A DNA stretch of 64,000 nt. Origin: Paraphysomonas bandaiensis. Taxonomy: Eukaryota > Chrysophyceae. The stretch covers positions 1 to 64,000 of the forward strand of contig CBFFRP010000196.1 in NCBI GenBank assembly GCA_965644295.1, written 5' to 3'. Shown piece after piece: positions 45,672-57,290 of the stretch. Each line of letters starts with the position of its first letter. Within the stretch, counting starts at the first letter, position 1. The notes beneath the pieces are model-generated. The model did no database searches and had not been told where the DNA came from. It saw only the letters and a list, made by a program, of their open reading frames with translations. The position numbers were made by a program, and so were the translations under genes.

Positions 45672-48050
45672 ATGGGAAATTGTAGTGGTAAACAAGATAA
45701 AAGTCTCAAAGAGCAAAATATGCCAAATGAAGTAGATAAACAATCAAGTTATTCACATACTGAAATATTGAAGAAAGACGAAGTAAAGAAAGACGAAGTG
45801 AAAAAAGACGAAGTGAAAAAAGACGAAGTGAAGAAAGACGAAGTGAAAAATCAACCAATGAACGTCTCATCATCACATAATTCATCAAATAATAACCAAT
45901 CACAACAACGTATACGACCTCCATCAGTGAATACAAATACAGATGGGGAAATCACTTCCAATGTATCACTTAATCATCCTCCCACACCACAACAATTAGC
46001 TGCTGTTCAACGTATACAACGTTTAGCACGTAATAAGAGTGCATGGAAATTAGCACAAGCTGAAAGAGAATGGAAGGTTTGGTATTGATAGTCATTTCTA
46101 TTCATATTTCTAATAGTTTTCATATAGATATTTAGTGATTTGGATACACAAGATGAAGCTGATATGTTAAATCTTGCATGTTTTATGCAAACTTTATTGG
46201 ATTGGGTACCTGGTAATGAAGAAAGTGAACCAATGCGACAAATAAGTGTAGATATGGATGAAGATATTGCTAGTACAGTGGGTGGATCAGATATGGAGGG
46301 TGTACTTGATTTAGATAATATACAACTCTCTGTTGGTGGGGAAACAATACATGGAAATGTTAAAGATTTTGCTCTACCAAAAGGGACTATTACATCCAGT
46401 GTTGCAGAAAAAATTGTTGCGGTATATCGAAGACAAGGTCGACTTAATATTAAATCAATCCAAAAAATATTGCGAGTAGTGTACAAATCCCTCAAGGACC
46501 GCCCAAACATCTCCGAGGTGAAAGTAAAGCGTGGGGAGAAACTGACTGTCGTAGGGGACATTCACGGACAGCTTGGGGATTTGCTTCACATTTTGGACGA
46601 GTCTGGTTGGCCCAGTGCGACCAACAAGTACATATTCAATGGTGATTTTGTTGATCGCGGACAGCAAGGAGTGGAAGTTGTTGTCGTGCTACTCGCACTG
46701 TACGCTGCCATGCCTGAGTTTGTCTATCTCAACCGCGGGAATCACGAGGATCATGCGATTTGCTGCGTGTACGGGTTCCAACGGGAGTGTAAGGAGAAGT
46801 ATGACGAACTAACTTTCGGGATGTTCGTTGAGGTCTTCCGCCATATTCCACTCTTCGCCTGTATCAACGATGCCATATTTGTTGTGCATGGGGGGCTCTT
46901 TCACGATGTAAATGCAAAGCTCTCAGATCTTAATGAGATCGACCGCAGTGATTACATGGCTAAACCTCCGATCCCCTATCCGGACTGTACTGAGGGCCTG
47001 AGCCCACAGGACGCCCGCAAGGAATACCTGAAACAGCTGCAGAGAGATGCATTATGGTCTGACCCAAGCGACACCGAGGTGTTATCTAAAAACCAACGTG
47101 GATCAGGGGTTGTGTTCGGCCCAGAGGTCGCAAGACGATTTCTAACCAACAATGGTCTGAGCATGGTAATTCGCTCCCATGAATGCGTTCGTCATGGCTT
47201 CGACCTGCCTTACAGTGGAACAGCCCGCAACCTTTTGGGTACCATATTTTCCGCTTCCAACTATTGTGGTGGACAGAACGATGCTGCGTACCTCGTGTTT
47301 GCGACGCATCGAATGAGTAACTCTACTGCTGTGCCAGGCTCCGAGCTATTTTACACTGTTCATACATACCATATGAATGACGCATCCGAGTCTCTAAAGG
47401 ATGCAAATAAAATGTCCCTTCATGAGCTCATCATTCGCCGCAAGAAGGCTCTCATTCAAGCCTACGAGACCGCTGACTCTGATAACACGGGTATGATAAC
47501 GAAGCTCACTTGGGCAGAGATTATGCAGCGTGTAACCGGACTTAAAATTCTGTGGTTGGGGACCATTCAGAATCTCGCTCCTAGTGCTGTTCATGGAAAC
47601 TTCATCGACTACAACGACTTCCTCAACACATTCAGTATGCACCGCTCGACCAAAAATGGAGAAAGTGTTGACATCAGCGTGCTGTCGATGGACTCTATGT
47701 ATGGACAACGCAGCAAGCTTGAGGCGGTATTCCATTTCTTTGATAAAAATGGGGATGGTACAATATCGCGGGAGGAGTTTAGACTTGGCTGCGATTTCAT
47801 GAACACTACTCTCCCCCCCGACCAGCAGCTAAAGGACTATGACCATGTGCTCACACTTATGGATTTCGACCAGAGTGATTCCATCGACCTCAATGAATTC
47901 TTTGAGGTAGAACCACTTCTTAATTTTGTGTCAACGTTCTTCTTACCATGTATGTAATAGGTATTCCGTATTCTTGATGCCAAAGATGGATGTGTGGACG
48001 GTGTGCTGTCACTTGCAGACAGTCGACGGTCTCTCCTCAATGCTAACTGA
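45672..48050 (+). CDS. PPEF: PPEF-type serine/threonine phosphatase with EF hands
   Basis: Three exons (45672-46076, 46128-47906, 47961-48050) with introns of 51 and 54 bp encode 757 aa. It starts MGNCSGK, an N-myristoylation signal, followed by five KKDEV repeats and an IQ motif (VQRIQRLARNKSAWKLAQAE). The PPP catalytic core has all metal and active-site motifs: GDIHGQLGDL, GDFVDRGQQG, RGNHED, VVHGGL, ALWSDPSD, IRSHECVRHG and FSASNYCGG. C-terminal EF hands include FDKNGDGTISREEF and MDFDQSDSIDLNEF, plus a weaker one (ETADSDNTGMI). The domain order matches the PPEF/RdgC (PP7-like) family, which is regulated by calcium and calmodulin. Myristoylation implies membrane location. The first 800 nt use A/T-ending codons and the catalytic part is much more GC-rich. 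Confidence 0.93.
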
Positions 48051-49220
48051 TTTTGTTTTTTTTATTCGCTCTCCTGTGATTAGCGTGTGATATGTATGCG
48101 ACAAAAACTAGAAAAATTTATCCTTTGAGCTTGTGAATGTCGTTTAACGAGGAACGTATACCTTTACATGTTCAGTTGCTCATAGTGGTAGCAGTAGTTA
48201 ACTATTTCAATTCGATCCATGATGCATAGTATTGAGGATATTAAATACTAAAAATTATCACTGTTTAGTACGATGACCATAAGTGCTGTTGATAATTGCA
48301 TGACTGTATGACTGCAAAAAATGTGCGAAATTGATAATGAAGTTTATTCGTATTGTTTAGTTTTGATGTAAGCTGAGCAATTAAACACTTCAACTCATGT
48401 TTTATGTTTTTTAGCTATAGTAGTCAACGTTGATCAATAAAGTAGCAAGATGCAATGAACGACGAGAAGTGTTTATCACAACTTTTAATTAGTGTGGTGT
48501 TTACAGTTTACATCAGGGCCTGGTAACTAATGATTGTGGCTTCTCTACGTTTGTGTAATATAATGAAATCACGTACATATGACTGTCATTATCATAATTA
48601 AGATAGAAGTGAGCTTCCTCTGTTGAACCGAATATTGAAGTTGAATGTCTATATTTGCCCGGTGCTGGTATGAGCAATGAGCGCCCTGTTGAGCCCAAAT
48701 CAGATCAAAAAAAAGCTTTTTTGAGAAAAATTATTTAGCCCGCACCGCAGGTGCGGGATCCCGCACCCTTGTTTTTACACAAAGGCCGCACAGCAAGTGC
48801 GCCCATCGAGTGATCCAATCAGCAGAGTGCATCATAGCATAGTGCATCATATCACATGCATCGAGTATATGTATATAGTAATATGACGAGGCAGCCATAT
48901 GCAGCAGATACACGTTAATGAGTGCTTGAATGATAGGTGATAACATGTTGCTACCATCTTATTTCATGAAACTGTGAGATGAGATATGCAGTTACTGGAC
49001 GAGGTTTATAAGGCTGTATGGAGAGGAACTGTGAAGGGCTGTATATTATGGTATGAAGTGATTTGATATGGATATCAATGATTGAATTCCAGGTGGGAGC
49101 ATCATGCTCCCATCATCCTATTTAAAGTGTCAGGTATGTAGAGAGATGAGAAGTGGTACATTTGAAGGAATAGAAGGCTGTATATCATGCATGCACTATG
49201 TTGTGTGATGGTATATGATA
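48051..49220. other. intergenic region downstream of PPEF
   Basis: No gene is supported. At 48739-48767 there is a GC-rich inverted repeat (CCCGCACC, GCA, GGTGCGGG, then ATCCCGCACC) that stands out from the AT-rich surroundings. Confidence 0.5.
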
Positions 49221-49614
49221 TGCTGAATGTTGTCATGGTTTATTATGCTGTTGTAGGCGCAATGACGTTTATACTTACCGGTGCAAGAGGGATGCCTAAG
49301 CGACACAAGCGCCCGGCTGCCCCTGTACCATCTTGCAGTGAATATGTGTCATGTTGTGTAAGGGTATGCAGTATGGCTGTATGTGATAAGAATTCTGAAC
49401 GGTGTGGAATAATAAAATGCTGAAGGCTGTGATGGTTTATTATGCTGTTGTAGGCGCAATGACGTTTATACTTACCGGTGCAAGAGGGATGCCTAAGCGA
49501 CACAAGCGCCCGGCTGCCCCTGTTCCATCTTGCAGTGAATATGTGTCATGTTGTGTAAGGGTATGCAGTATGGCTGTATGTGATAAGAATTCTGAACGGT
49601 GTGGAATAATAAAA
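49221..49614 (+). repeat. 197-bp satellite, two copies
   Basis: Two head-to-tail units (49221-49417, 49418-49614), almost identical outside the first 30 bp. Each begins TGCTGAA and contains GGCGCAATGACGTTTATACT and CGGCTGCCCCTGT. Both carry the same open frame of about 66 codons ending IIKC. That frame is probably a by-product of unit identity rather than a gene. Confidence 0.9.
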
Positions 49615-50152
49615 TGCTGAACGCTGTGATGGTTGATTATACTGTTGTATGCTCTGTAAATAATGATACGATGTATTCCAATTACTAATGAATCATTAAT
49701 TATAAGGGTACAGTATAAAAAGTTGATGGAGTGGTTATAAATGAATACATATAGGCATTCTACAGATTACTAACATCAGACTGTGTCGAATAATAAAATG
49801 CTGCACGCTGTAATGGTTGATTATACTGTTGTATGCTCTGTAAATAATGATACGATGTATTCCAATTACTAATGAATCATTAATTATAAGGGTACATTAT
49901 AAAAAGTTGATGGAGTGGTTATAAATGAATACATATAGGCATTCTACAGATTACTAACATCAGACTGTGTCGAATAATAAAATGCTGAACGCTGTAATGG
50001 TTGATTATACTGTTGTATGCTCTGTAAATAATGATACGATGTATTCCAATTACTAATGAATCATTAATTATAAGGGTACATTATAAAAAGTTGATGGAGT
50101 GGTTATAAATGAATACATATATTGGCATTCTACAGATTACTAACATCAGACT
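49615..50152 (+). repeat. 184-bp satellite, about three copies
   Basis: Units start at 49615, 49799 and 49983, an exact 184-bp period, each beginning TGCTG(A/C)ACGCTGT. The third copy breaks off at about 50152. The first 45 bp of the unit resemble the start of the neighbouring 197-bp unit, so the two arrays share a head and differ in body. Confidence 0.9.
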
Positions 50153-50230
50153 GAAGTTTCCTTTTCTTTGTCCTTGGAATAATGTTACCATCACTGTCCC
50201 TTCGTGCACTCATTGCATCATATATACTGT

Positions 50231-51118
50231 TTATGTATTTCTTAGAGGCTTTTTTTTGGGGTGAAACTTGTCGTAATTTTCCTGACCAAATAAATCAACA
50301 ATAACACGCAATTCAACCTTTTCAGCTATGCATTTTAAATTACTCTTCCATTCTCTGTACGAAGTAGACTGACTTGCCATACAGGGTTTCGGCTCATCAA
50401 GAAAACGTTTCTCGTCATCGTACAATAGGCCGAGTCCTTTAGTCAATACTCGATTTAGTTTTTTCTGTTTGTTGACGTTGTCTACCATAGGGTATACAGT
50501 AAATCATAGATATGTGAAGTATGTCCACTTACCGGAGAAATCAGATGCCCGATGTATAATGTATTCACCTATGCGCTTCATTAGTTCTTTCCCCACTGGA
50601 CTTGTTTTCTCTGATATACGCACTCCTTGTGCGATACACCGCTTGATAATATGCTTTGATACTGCCGCTCTCACATCTTTGTACCACAGCTCATTGGAGC
50701 TGCTTAATAACTCATTTCTTTTAAATCGCTTCGTCAGCGCAGTCTTCGTGTCTGACAAATACTGCCAAGCAGTACCTAGGGTCAAAGGCTTCTTCGTTGT
50801 TCCATGGACGGCGTGATCGATCAAAAAGCCACCGAAACATTGAAATAGTTCTACATTTATATCACTGTCTATGAGTTCCTTATACCTCTTCTTCCCGTCG
50901 AACCGCATCTCCAAGTACTTCGCAAACTGAGCTAACGCAGAGGAGTTACGATTTTTGGTTTCCCCATCACCGACTTTTCTAATGCCCCCTGTGGTAGTTG
51001 ATTCCGTGGTAGTTGATTCCGTGGTAGTTGATTCCGTGGTAGTTGATTCCGTGGTAGTTGATTCCATGCTACTATGATATGTTCTCGCTGTTATTATGTT
51101 CTGTATGTATGATACCAT
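50231..51118 (-). CDS. tyrosine-recombinase-like N-terminal domain protein (Crypton-like remnant?)
   Basis: Two exons (51118-50533, 50481-50231) with a 51-bp GTAAGT intron give 278 aa. After a short leader comes a 5x STTTE repeat made by a 15-bp tandem repeat. Then follows an alpha-helical region (LAQFAKYLEMRFDGKKRYKE, INVELFQCFGGFLIDHAV, LTLGTAWQYLSDTKTALTKR, LWYKDVRAAVSKHIIKRCIA). The spacing and LWY..VRAAV block recall the core-binding domain of phage-integrase/Crypton recombinases in protists. The catalytic R...HxxR...Y half is not present before the stop, so this is either truncated or a domesticated DNA-binding protein. Satellite DNA follows directly. The family call is tentative. Confidence 0.5.
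50991..51065 (+). repeat. 15-bp coding tandem repeat, 5 copies
   Basis: GTGGTAGTTGATTCC occurs five times exactly, encoding ESTTT repeats on the minus strand inside the recombinase-like gene. Exact copies suggest recent slippage. Confidence 0.95.
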
Positions 51119-51553
51119 GCTGTGATGAGAGAGCTCCTCCTTCAACACCCACCTCCCTGGATCTATTACTCACCAGCAACACCATACATACCACTGGTCA
51201 CTCATCATCACCACTTATATAGTTCCACACCATTATGGTGCGGGCTTGAGTACGGTACCTTCCACATTTTACAGACAAAATGGGGATAATAATATTCCCG
51301 CCTTTGCTGTTCACTTACTCCGACTCAAGTACAAGAGGCAATGTCCCACAAATGTCTGAGATGACTAGCACTACGTAGGACGGATAACTAATTACAAACT
51401 AAAGCAAACGGGAACGCAACTACCATAACAATTACATTGTCAAATTATTATAATAAAGAGTAATATTTCCAGCTACTACGTCGCTTTCATCATTATCTTG
51501 AATATCAAGCACTTATCCGTGTTCATTCGTATAGCAATGAGTTCAACGTCTGT
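51119..51553. other. intergenic, no gene seen
   Basis: This lies between the start of the recombinase-like gene and the 3' end of the GILT gene. AT-rich, no repeat recognised. Confidence 0.4.
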
Positions 51554-52647
51554 TTACACCTCACACTTCTTAGTAACAGGAATGTGAGTTGCATTCACAG
51601 CTTTAAAGCAGCTGGCTGGGGTGGGTCCGGTATAGGACTTGCAAATTGAAGGGAGAAGCATGAGGTCTGGCTGCGATAGCACGCGACCATCGACGAGTAC
51701 CCAAGGGACGTAGTCGTGACTGGGGGTTGCGTCCCGCCCGGCGCTTTGCACAGTGGAATACTCCTGGTCCGCACAGGTTGCTACAGTCTCCCAGTCCAGA
51801 CCCGAGCCTGCCATAGATGACTTGAAGCACTCCTCAGCCATAGCGGGGGAACCCTCCGCCTCTTCCATACATAATATAAATGGCCAAGCTGCATATGCAG
51901 TGTTCCCAGAGGAAATAGACTCTATCTCCCCACTGTAATATATACATAACAAAGAGAATATAAGTATCAGTTGAGTGTGACTATACCTGAGTTTGTAGAG
52001 CGTACATAGTTCATATGCATCCGTTGTACATTCATCAGGACCATGTTGACATGTGAAATCACCATTCGACTCTTGTTTGGTGTTCCCCTATAGACAAATG
52101 AGAATCAAACTACAACTAACACTATAAGATCATACATATGGAACAATCTTCATGTCCGTTATATCACGTATATCGTCCATAGCAAGTACATCCTTTAGTG
52201 CCCCTATACAAAAAAAATATTTAAAACCCTTAATATTATACACTATAGAAAACACATACCTGTCGTAAACTCTTGGCATCCTGGACATAATGCTTCAAAA
52301 TACACTTCCAATTTCACATTCGGATACTCAGTTTCTTTAGTAGCATATGAGGCACCTTCAGTCCATAGTTCCATGTTTTTGTATATAGGATCATTCTGTA
52401 TGTAGTTTGTATAGCCGTATTGTGTACATGTACCACACTCCCATGTAACACCATCTGGTAGTAGTGGGTCAGTGTTATAACAGAATACAGCGTTCTTTAC
52501 ATCCCCTTGATAACATGGAAAATTAGAATGGAGAGGAGGGAGGAGTGAGCATGTATCTTCACAGCCTTGACAGACATCTGTAGAGATGACTGAGGTACTT
52601 GCTGTGAAGGTTATGATAGATGATAGAGTAACAAGGCGAGAGATCAT
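51554..52647 (-). CDS. GILT: GILT-family lysosomal thiol reductase
   Basis: Four exons (52647-52260, 52203-52136, 52087-51987, 51932-51554) with introns of 48-56 bp give 311 aa. A signal peptide (ISRLVTLSSIITFTASTSVI) and a Cys-rich pro-region precede the thioredoxin-fold active site CxxC in VYFEALCPGCQEF. Splicing restores the family motifs VPYGN and CQHGPDECTTDAYELC, and PWVLVDGR lies near the end. Gamma-interferon-inducible lysosomal thiol reductases reduce protein disulfides in acidic compartments; in protists they are probably digestive. Five CATA-free introns keep the frame open only when removed. The start lies about 50 bp from a 500-bp microsatellite. Confidence 0.92.
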
Positions 52648-52698
52648 TCGAGTTGTGGGTTATGGAGTGATGTGGTATATTAATGAATATGTGAATAT

Positions 52699-53240
52699 AT
52701 GTGTATGTATGTATGTATGTATGTATGTATGTATGTATGTATGTATGTATGTATGTATGTATGTATGTATGTATGTATGTATGTATGTATGTATGTATGT
52801 ATGTATGTATGTATGTATGTATGTATGTATGTATGTATGTATGTATGTATGTATGTATGTATGTATGTATGTATGTATGTATGTATGTATGTATGTATGT
52901 ATGTATGCATGTATGTATGTATGTATGTATGTATGTATGTATGTAGGTATGTATGTATGTATGTATGTATGTATGTATGTATGCATGTATGTATGTAGGT
53001 AGGTAGGTAGGTAGGTACGTAGGTAGGTATGTATGTAGGTAGGTAGGTATGTATGTATGTATGTATGTATGTATGTATGTATGTATGTATGTATGTATGT
53101 ATGTATGTATGTATGTATGTATGTATGTATGTATGTATGTATGTATGTATGTATGTATGTATGTATGTATGTATGTATGTATGTATATATATGTAGGTAG
53201 GTAGGTAGGTACAGTAGGTAGAATATACGTACGTATGTGT
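52699..53240 (-). repeat. (GTAT)n microsatellite upstream of GILT
   Basis: About 500 bp of GTAT repeat, with GTAG/GGTA variants at 52995-53048 and 53190-53220. On the GILT sense strand it reads (CATA)n with CCTA variants, the same orientation relative to its gene as the 4.1-kb microsatellite. Open frames across it are artefacts. Confidence 0.95.
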
Positions 53241-53629
53241 ATGTATGTGTATGTACCTGCTGCCGACTTTCCCAGACAGAAAGAAGAAAAAAAAACATGT
53301 TGCTTGTATGAGGATACTCTTCTGATGTAGGTACAGGCAGTGTATCTATTGCATAGTCTCTTAAATGAGTTGATGAGCAAACACTTTAAAGAATATCAAA
53401 GATGCTTCTTTGAAAAGGATTGAACCCCCACCTCTCTCCGTAATACTGATGCACTCCAACTATAGTGTAGTCATGTATATTCTGCATTTCATTGCTTCAT
53501 AGAATGCAGGATGGCTACTAGCGATAGACATCAACAAGCTTCAACTACGCACGTGTAGGAATTGGTTGTAGTTCAATATTCCCACTCAATCATCATAATA
53601 TCAGAATATACTATAATGAACAAGTCTAC
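53241..53629. other. intergenic with a weak tRNA-like segment
   Basis: Read on the minus strand, 53416-53475 contains AGTTGGAGTGCATCAG, TATTACGGAG and GGGGGTTCAATCC, which resemble tRNA D-, anticodon- and T-loop sequences. I could not pair acceptor or T stems, so it is at most a tRNA-derived relic. Confidence 0.25.
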
Positions 53630-53634
53630 TTTTA

Positions 53635-53980
53635 GTGCGATATCATAGTGTGCACATGCTGATAGTGCAGCTTCTCTGACAAAGCTTTAGTCACCACATC
53701 TACTGTGTCATCTCTGCCGTTGGCACATGATTCAGCCTGACAATACAGTCTCCAATTTGCTCTCGAATCCAATGATATTTGGTTTTAATATGCTTGGAAC
53801 GTTTATGGTTTACTGGATTCTGAGCTAGATCAATCGCACTCTTGCTGTCCATATTCAGGATTGTTGGAGACGCATCCTTACTGAGCTCAAATCCACGAGA
53901 AGTCCGAGCTCTATCATAGTCTGAGGCATTTTAATTGTGCTGTTAGAAGAAGCAAGAAGCAGTGAGACATCGCCGAGGAC
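53635..53980 (-). pseudogene. Ty1/Copia retrotransposon RNase H relic
   Basis: The minus strand reads LNMDSKSAIDLAQNPVNHKR, then SKHIKTKYHWIREQIG and LNHVPTA, the C-terminal RNase H part of Copia pol. After a frameshift near 53720 it resumes as DDTVDVVTKALSEKLHYQHV. No reverse transcriptase, integrase or LTR is visible nearby, so this is an old fragment. Confidence 0.85.
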
Positions 53981-54469
53981 ACCAACGTTTACAATATACC
54001 GTTATTTTCGAGGTCGTTCTTCAGTTCTGGGACTTCTACCTTCCCCACTTGTTGAAGATCATATGTCTTTCTTCTTTATTGATAACCATGAGCTGTCATA
54101 GCCGTAATATATTATAGAGCTTAATATGGGATATAATAATTATATAATAATCGACCTATGTTGCACATATAGTATGTACAAACTTAAGCATATACGATAT
54201 TGAGGTCTTAGTGTAAAATGCCCAATAGCTGGTTATTACATATGTATAGTGTAGCTGTTACATTCTCACATTTTGGATCTGTAAGTAATATAAAATGTAT
54301 TAAATGCCTTTAAAAATAATCTTTTCTTGACACCTAACAACATCATTTTAGCTAAACGCATCAAAAACTCAACTTAAATCGATATTTTCAAAATTTTACC
54401 AGGCTTTGACTGTTTGACCAGGTTTGGTCATCATATCGACTTTTTATTATACAGGGTCCTGTGAACGAC

Positions 54470-56136
54470 GCCACTTCAGAACATCTAAGTGCCCCCAATT
54501 GTAGCACAGATTCAAGTGTCGAAAATGGAGGGTCCTGTGAACGAAGCCATCTCAGAACATCCAAGCGTCCTCCCCTAGCAGCAGCAATGCTACTATCTTC
54601 ACTCCATGGACATGGAGGGTCCTGTGAATGACGCCACTACAGAATATCCAAGTGTCCTTCCCTAGCAGCAGCAATGCTACTATCTTCACTCCATGGACAT
54701 GGAGGGTCCTGTGAACGAAGCCATCTCAGAACATCCAAGTGTCCTCCCCTAGCAGCAGCAATGCTACTATCTTCACGCCGTGAACATGGAGGGTCTTGTG
54801 AATGAAGCCATCTCAGAACATCCAAGTGTCCTTCCCTAGCAGCAGCAATGCTACTATCTTCACTCCATGGACATGGAGGGTCCTGTGAACGAAGCCACTT
54901 CAGAATATCCAAGTGTCCTCCCAATGCAGCAGCAATGCAACTATCTTTACTCCATGGACATGGAGGGTCCTGTGAACGAAGCCACTTCAGAATATCCAAG
55001 TGTCCTCCCAATGCAGCAGCAATGCAACTATCTTTACTCCATGGACATGGAGGGTCCTGTGAACGAAGCCACTTCAGAATATCCAAGTGTCCTCCCTTAG
55101 CAGCAGCAATGCAACTATCTTCACTCCATGGACATGGAGGGTACTGTGAACGAAGCCACTTCAGAACGTCCAAGTGTCCTCCCAATGCAGCACTGAGACA
55201 AGTCTCGGCATTCCATAGATATGAAGGGTCGTGTGAACGAAGCCACTTCAGAATATCTAAGTGTCCTCCCTTAGCAGCAGCACTGCAAGTCCATTTACTA
55301 AATGGAAATGGAGGGTCCTGTGAACGAAGCCACTTCAGAATATCTAAGTGTCCTCCCTCAGCAGCAACAATGCAAGTGTCTGAATCCCATGGACATGGAG
55401 GGTACTGTGAACGAAGCCACTTCAGAACGTCTAAGTGTCCTCCCTCAGCAGCAGCACTGCAAGTGCCTGAATCCCATGGACATGGAGGGTCCTGTGAACG
55501 AAGCCACTTCAGAATATCCAAGTGTCCATCCCAAGCAGCAACAACGCAACTATCTTCACTCCATGGACATGGAGGGTCCTGTGAACGAAGCCACTGCAGA
55601 ACATACAAGTGCCCTCCCTGAGCAGCAACAATGCAAGTGTCTGAATCCCATGGACATGGAGGGTCCTGTGAACGAATCCATTGCAAGACATCCAAGTGTC
55701 CTCCCTCAGCAGCAGCAATGCAAGTGTCTGAATCCCATGGACATGGAGGGTCCTGCGAACGAAGCCATCTCAGAATATCCAAATGTCCATCCTTAGCAGC
55801 AGCCCTGCAAGTGTCCTTACTCAGTATGTGTATAGGGTCCTTCATATGTGTGTATAAGTGTATTATTTGCTGTAATCTGCCGTATTGTGCACATGTATTC
55901 ATTAGTTTGATGTATGGACAGCCCATAGACAGAGCCCATGAGACCATTGAGTTGGTCATACAGTAGTGAGATGCATGTGACTCAAGTCTCTCTCTGCTCT
56001 TTTCTCTCGTGCTATCAGCCATATCGTGAAGTCTCTTACAAGTCATCATCACAGGAAGGATAGCTGTGTGTGGGATCATAGAGATGATGATACAAATCAC
56101 ATCATCATTAAGATCAGATAGAGTGATTTCATTCAT
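54470..56136 (-). CDS. F-box-like/ankyrin-repeat protein with broken tail
   Basis: A single exon runs from 56136 to a TAG at 54637, giving 499 aa. The N-terminus (LNDDVICIIISMIPHTAILPVMMTCKRLHDMA) resembles an F-box. From about residue 108 there are 14 repeats of 29 residues (AAAxGGHLDVLKWLRSQDPPCPW type), the short ankyrin variant common in algal and protist families; the last is cut. The TAG replaces the K/R codon of ...HLDIL(K)W, and repeat-coding sequence continues in frame from 54636 to about 54550, then frame-shifts. Repeats are nearly identical in DNA, so the array expanded recently. F-box plus ankyrin would suit a ubiquitin-ligase adaptor, but this is inference. The frame is otherwise intact, so the gene may still work. 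Confidence 0.8.
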
Positions 56137-56539
56137 AGTTTATATGAGACTACTAGAGAGAGTGTTAATACATACATAGATGATTGTGACGTACATCTAT
56201 ATCTACACATACTGTACATGCATATGATATACATACAGTGCACTTTCAGGAACAACATACTATAAAAACCACATAATTTATACATTTATACTATAAAAAT
56301 CGGGTTTTGTGTCTGAATGACAATATCAGAAAAAACTCCCACAATATAATAAAAACCAGTATTTTAAAATTAATACTACTACTTTTATGCTAAAACCCTC
56401 CACTTTACAGAGTACATCACCAGGCGATATAATGGAAATAATCGTTTTATCATAAAAGTGGTAGTATTTATTTAAAAAACCCTGCTTTTACTAACAGTGG
56501 TGCTGCCATGAGGTGGATACTGGGATGTTTTGATATCTA

Positions 56540-56660
56540 GATATGGCTTCGTTCATAGGACCCTCCTTCATGTCTATGGGATTCAGACACTTGCAGTAGT
56601 GTGGACACTTGTATATTTTAAAGTATCTTCATTCATAGGACTTTCTCTATTGTCCATATG
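56540..56660 (+). pseudogene. inverted ankyrin-repeat relic
   Basis: On the plus strand this matches two eroded repeat units of the ankyrin gene (TGGCTTCGTTCATAGGACCC, ATGGGATTCAGACACTTGCA), opposite in orientation to the gene. It contains stops and frame breaks. Confidence 0.7.
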
Positions 56661-57290
56661 ATGCAAAGTCGATGTGATGATCAAACCTGATGAAGAACAA
56701 TCAACATCTGATGAAAATATTGATTTTAAGTTGAGTTTTGGATGCATTTTACAATAAATGATGATGATGATGATGTTGGCGGTGGTGATGATGATGTTGT
56801 TGTTGTTGGTAAGGTATGAGTGATGTTGTTAGTGCTAAGATAAGATAATTTTTTATAGACATTTAATACATTTTATAGTAGTTACAGATCCAAAATATGA
56901 GAATATAAAGTTACACTCTACATAGTTAGTTATATTTAACCATGGGTTATAAGGAGCGCATTCTGATGCATTCTCTATGTCGTACCTGTATGCTCTACGC
57001 GCAATTGATATACATTATGTTCCATTGCCATATTTAATAATAATTAAATCAGATATGACTAACGAGTCTGTAGTAGTTTACTAGTTAGGAAGTAGAAAGA
57101 CACCCTAATGAATGAACACGGTATAGAGCAGGGCTACACCAGCGAAATAAGCAGGTTCAAAGGGTAGTTCATAAAAATAGCGTAGAGTGTGAAAGTTGGA
57201 AAGGTAGTTCGTAAAGTAGTTTATATGGTAGTTCAAAATGTGTTGAAGAGTTCATAAGGTAGTTCATGCCCTTTTGACATAACTCAACGA
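56661..57290. other. intergenic with short repeats
   Basis: It contains a GATGATGATG/GTTGTTGTT simple-repeat tract (56757-56810) and several copies of GTAGTTCATAA-like words (57160-57270). No gene is seen. Confidence 0.5.

Noticed and set aside
49187-49620. Two identical Cys-rich small open frames in the 197-bp satellite
   Set aside because: They are best explained as unit duplication; no signal peptide or consistent start supports a gene.
52559-53380. 273-codon frame across the GTAT microsatellite joined to GILT sequence
   Set aside because: The GILT gene begins at the ATG at 52647 with a good signal peptide; the upstream part is repeat translation in another frame.
53416-53475. tRNA-like words on the minus strand
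   Set aside because: No acceptor or T-stem pairing could be built; noted only as a possible relic.
54848-55796. Plus-strand frames of 164-257 codons with repeated GHGGSCERSHFRISKCPP
   Set aside because: They are the complement of the ankyrin repeats, open only because the repeat has no stop in those frames.
54637-56136. Regular 87-bp repeats that could be taken for a CRISPR array
   Set aside because: There are no spacers; the repeats are coding ankyrin units in a eukaryotic gene.
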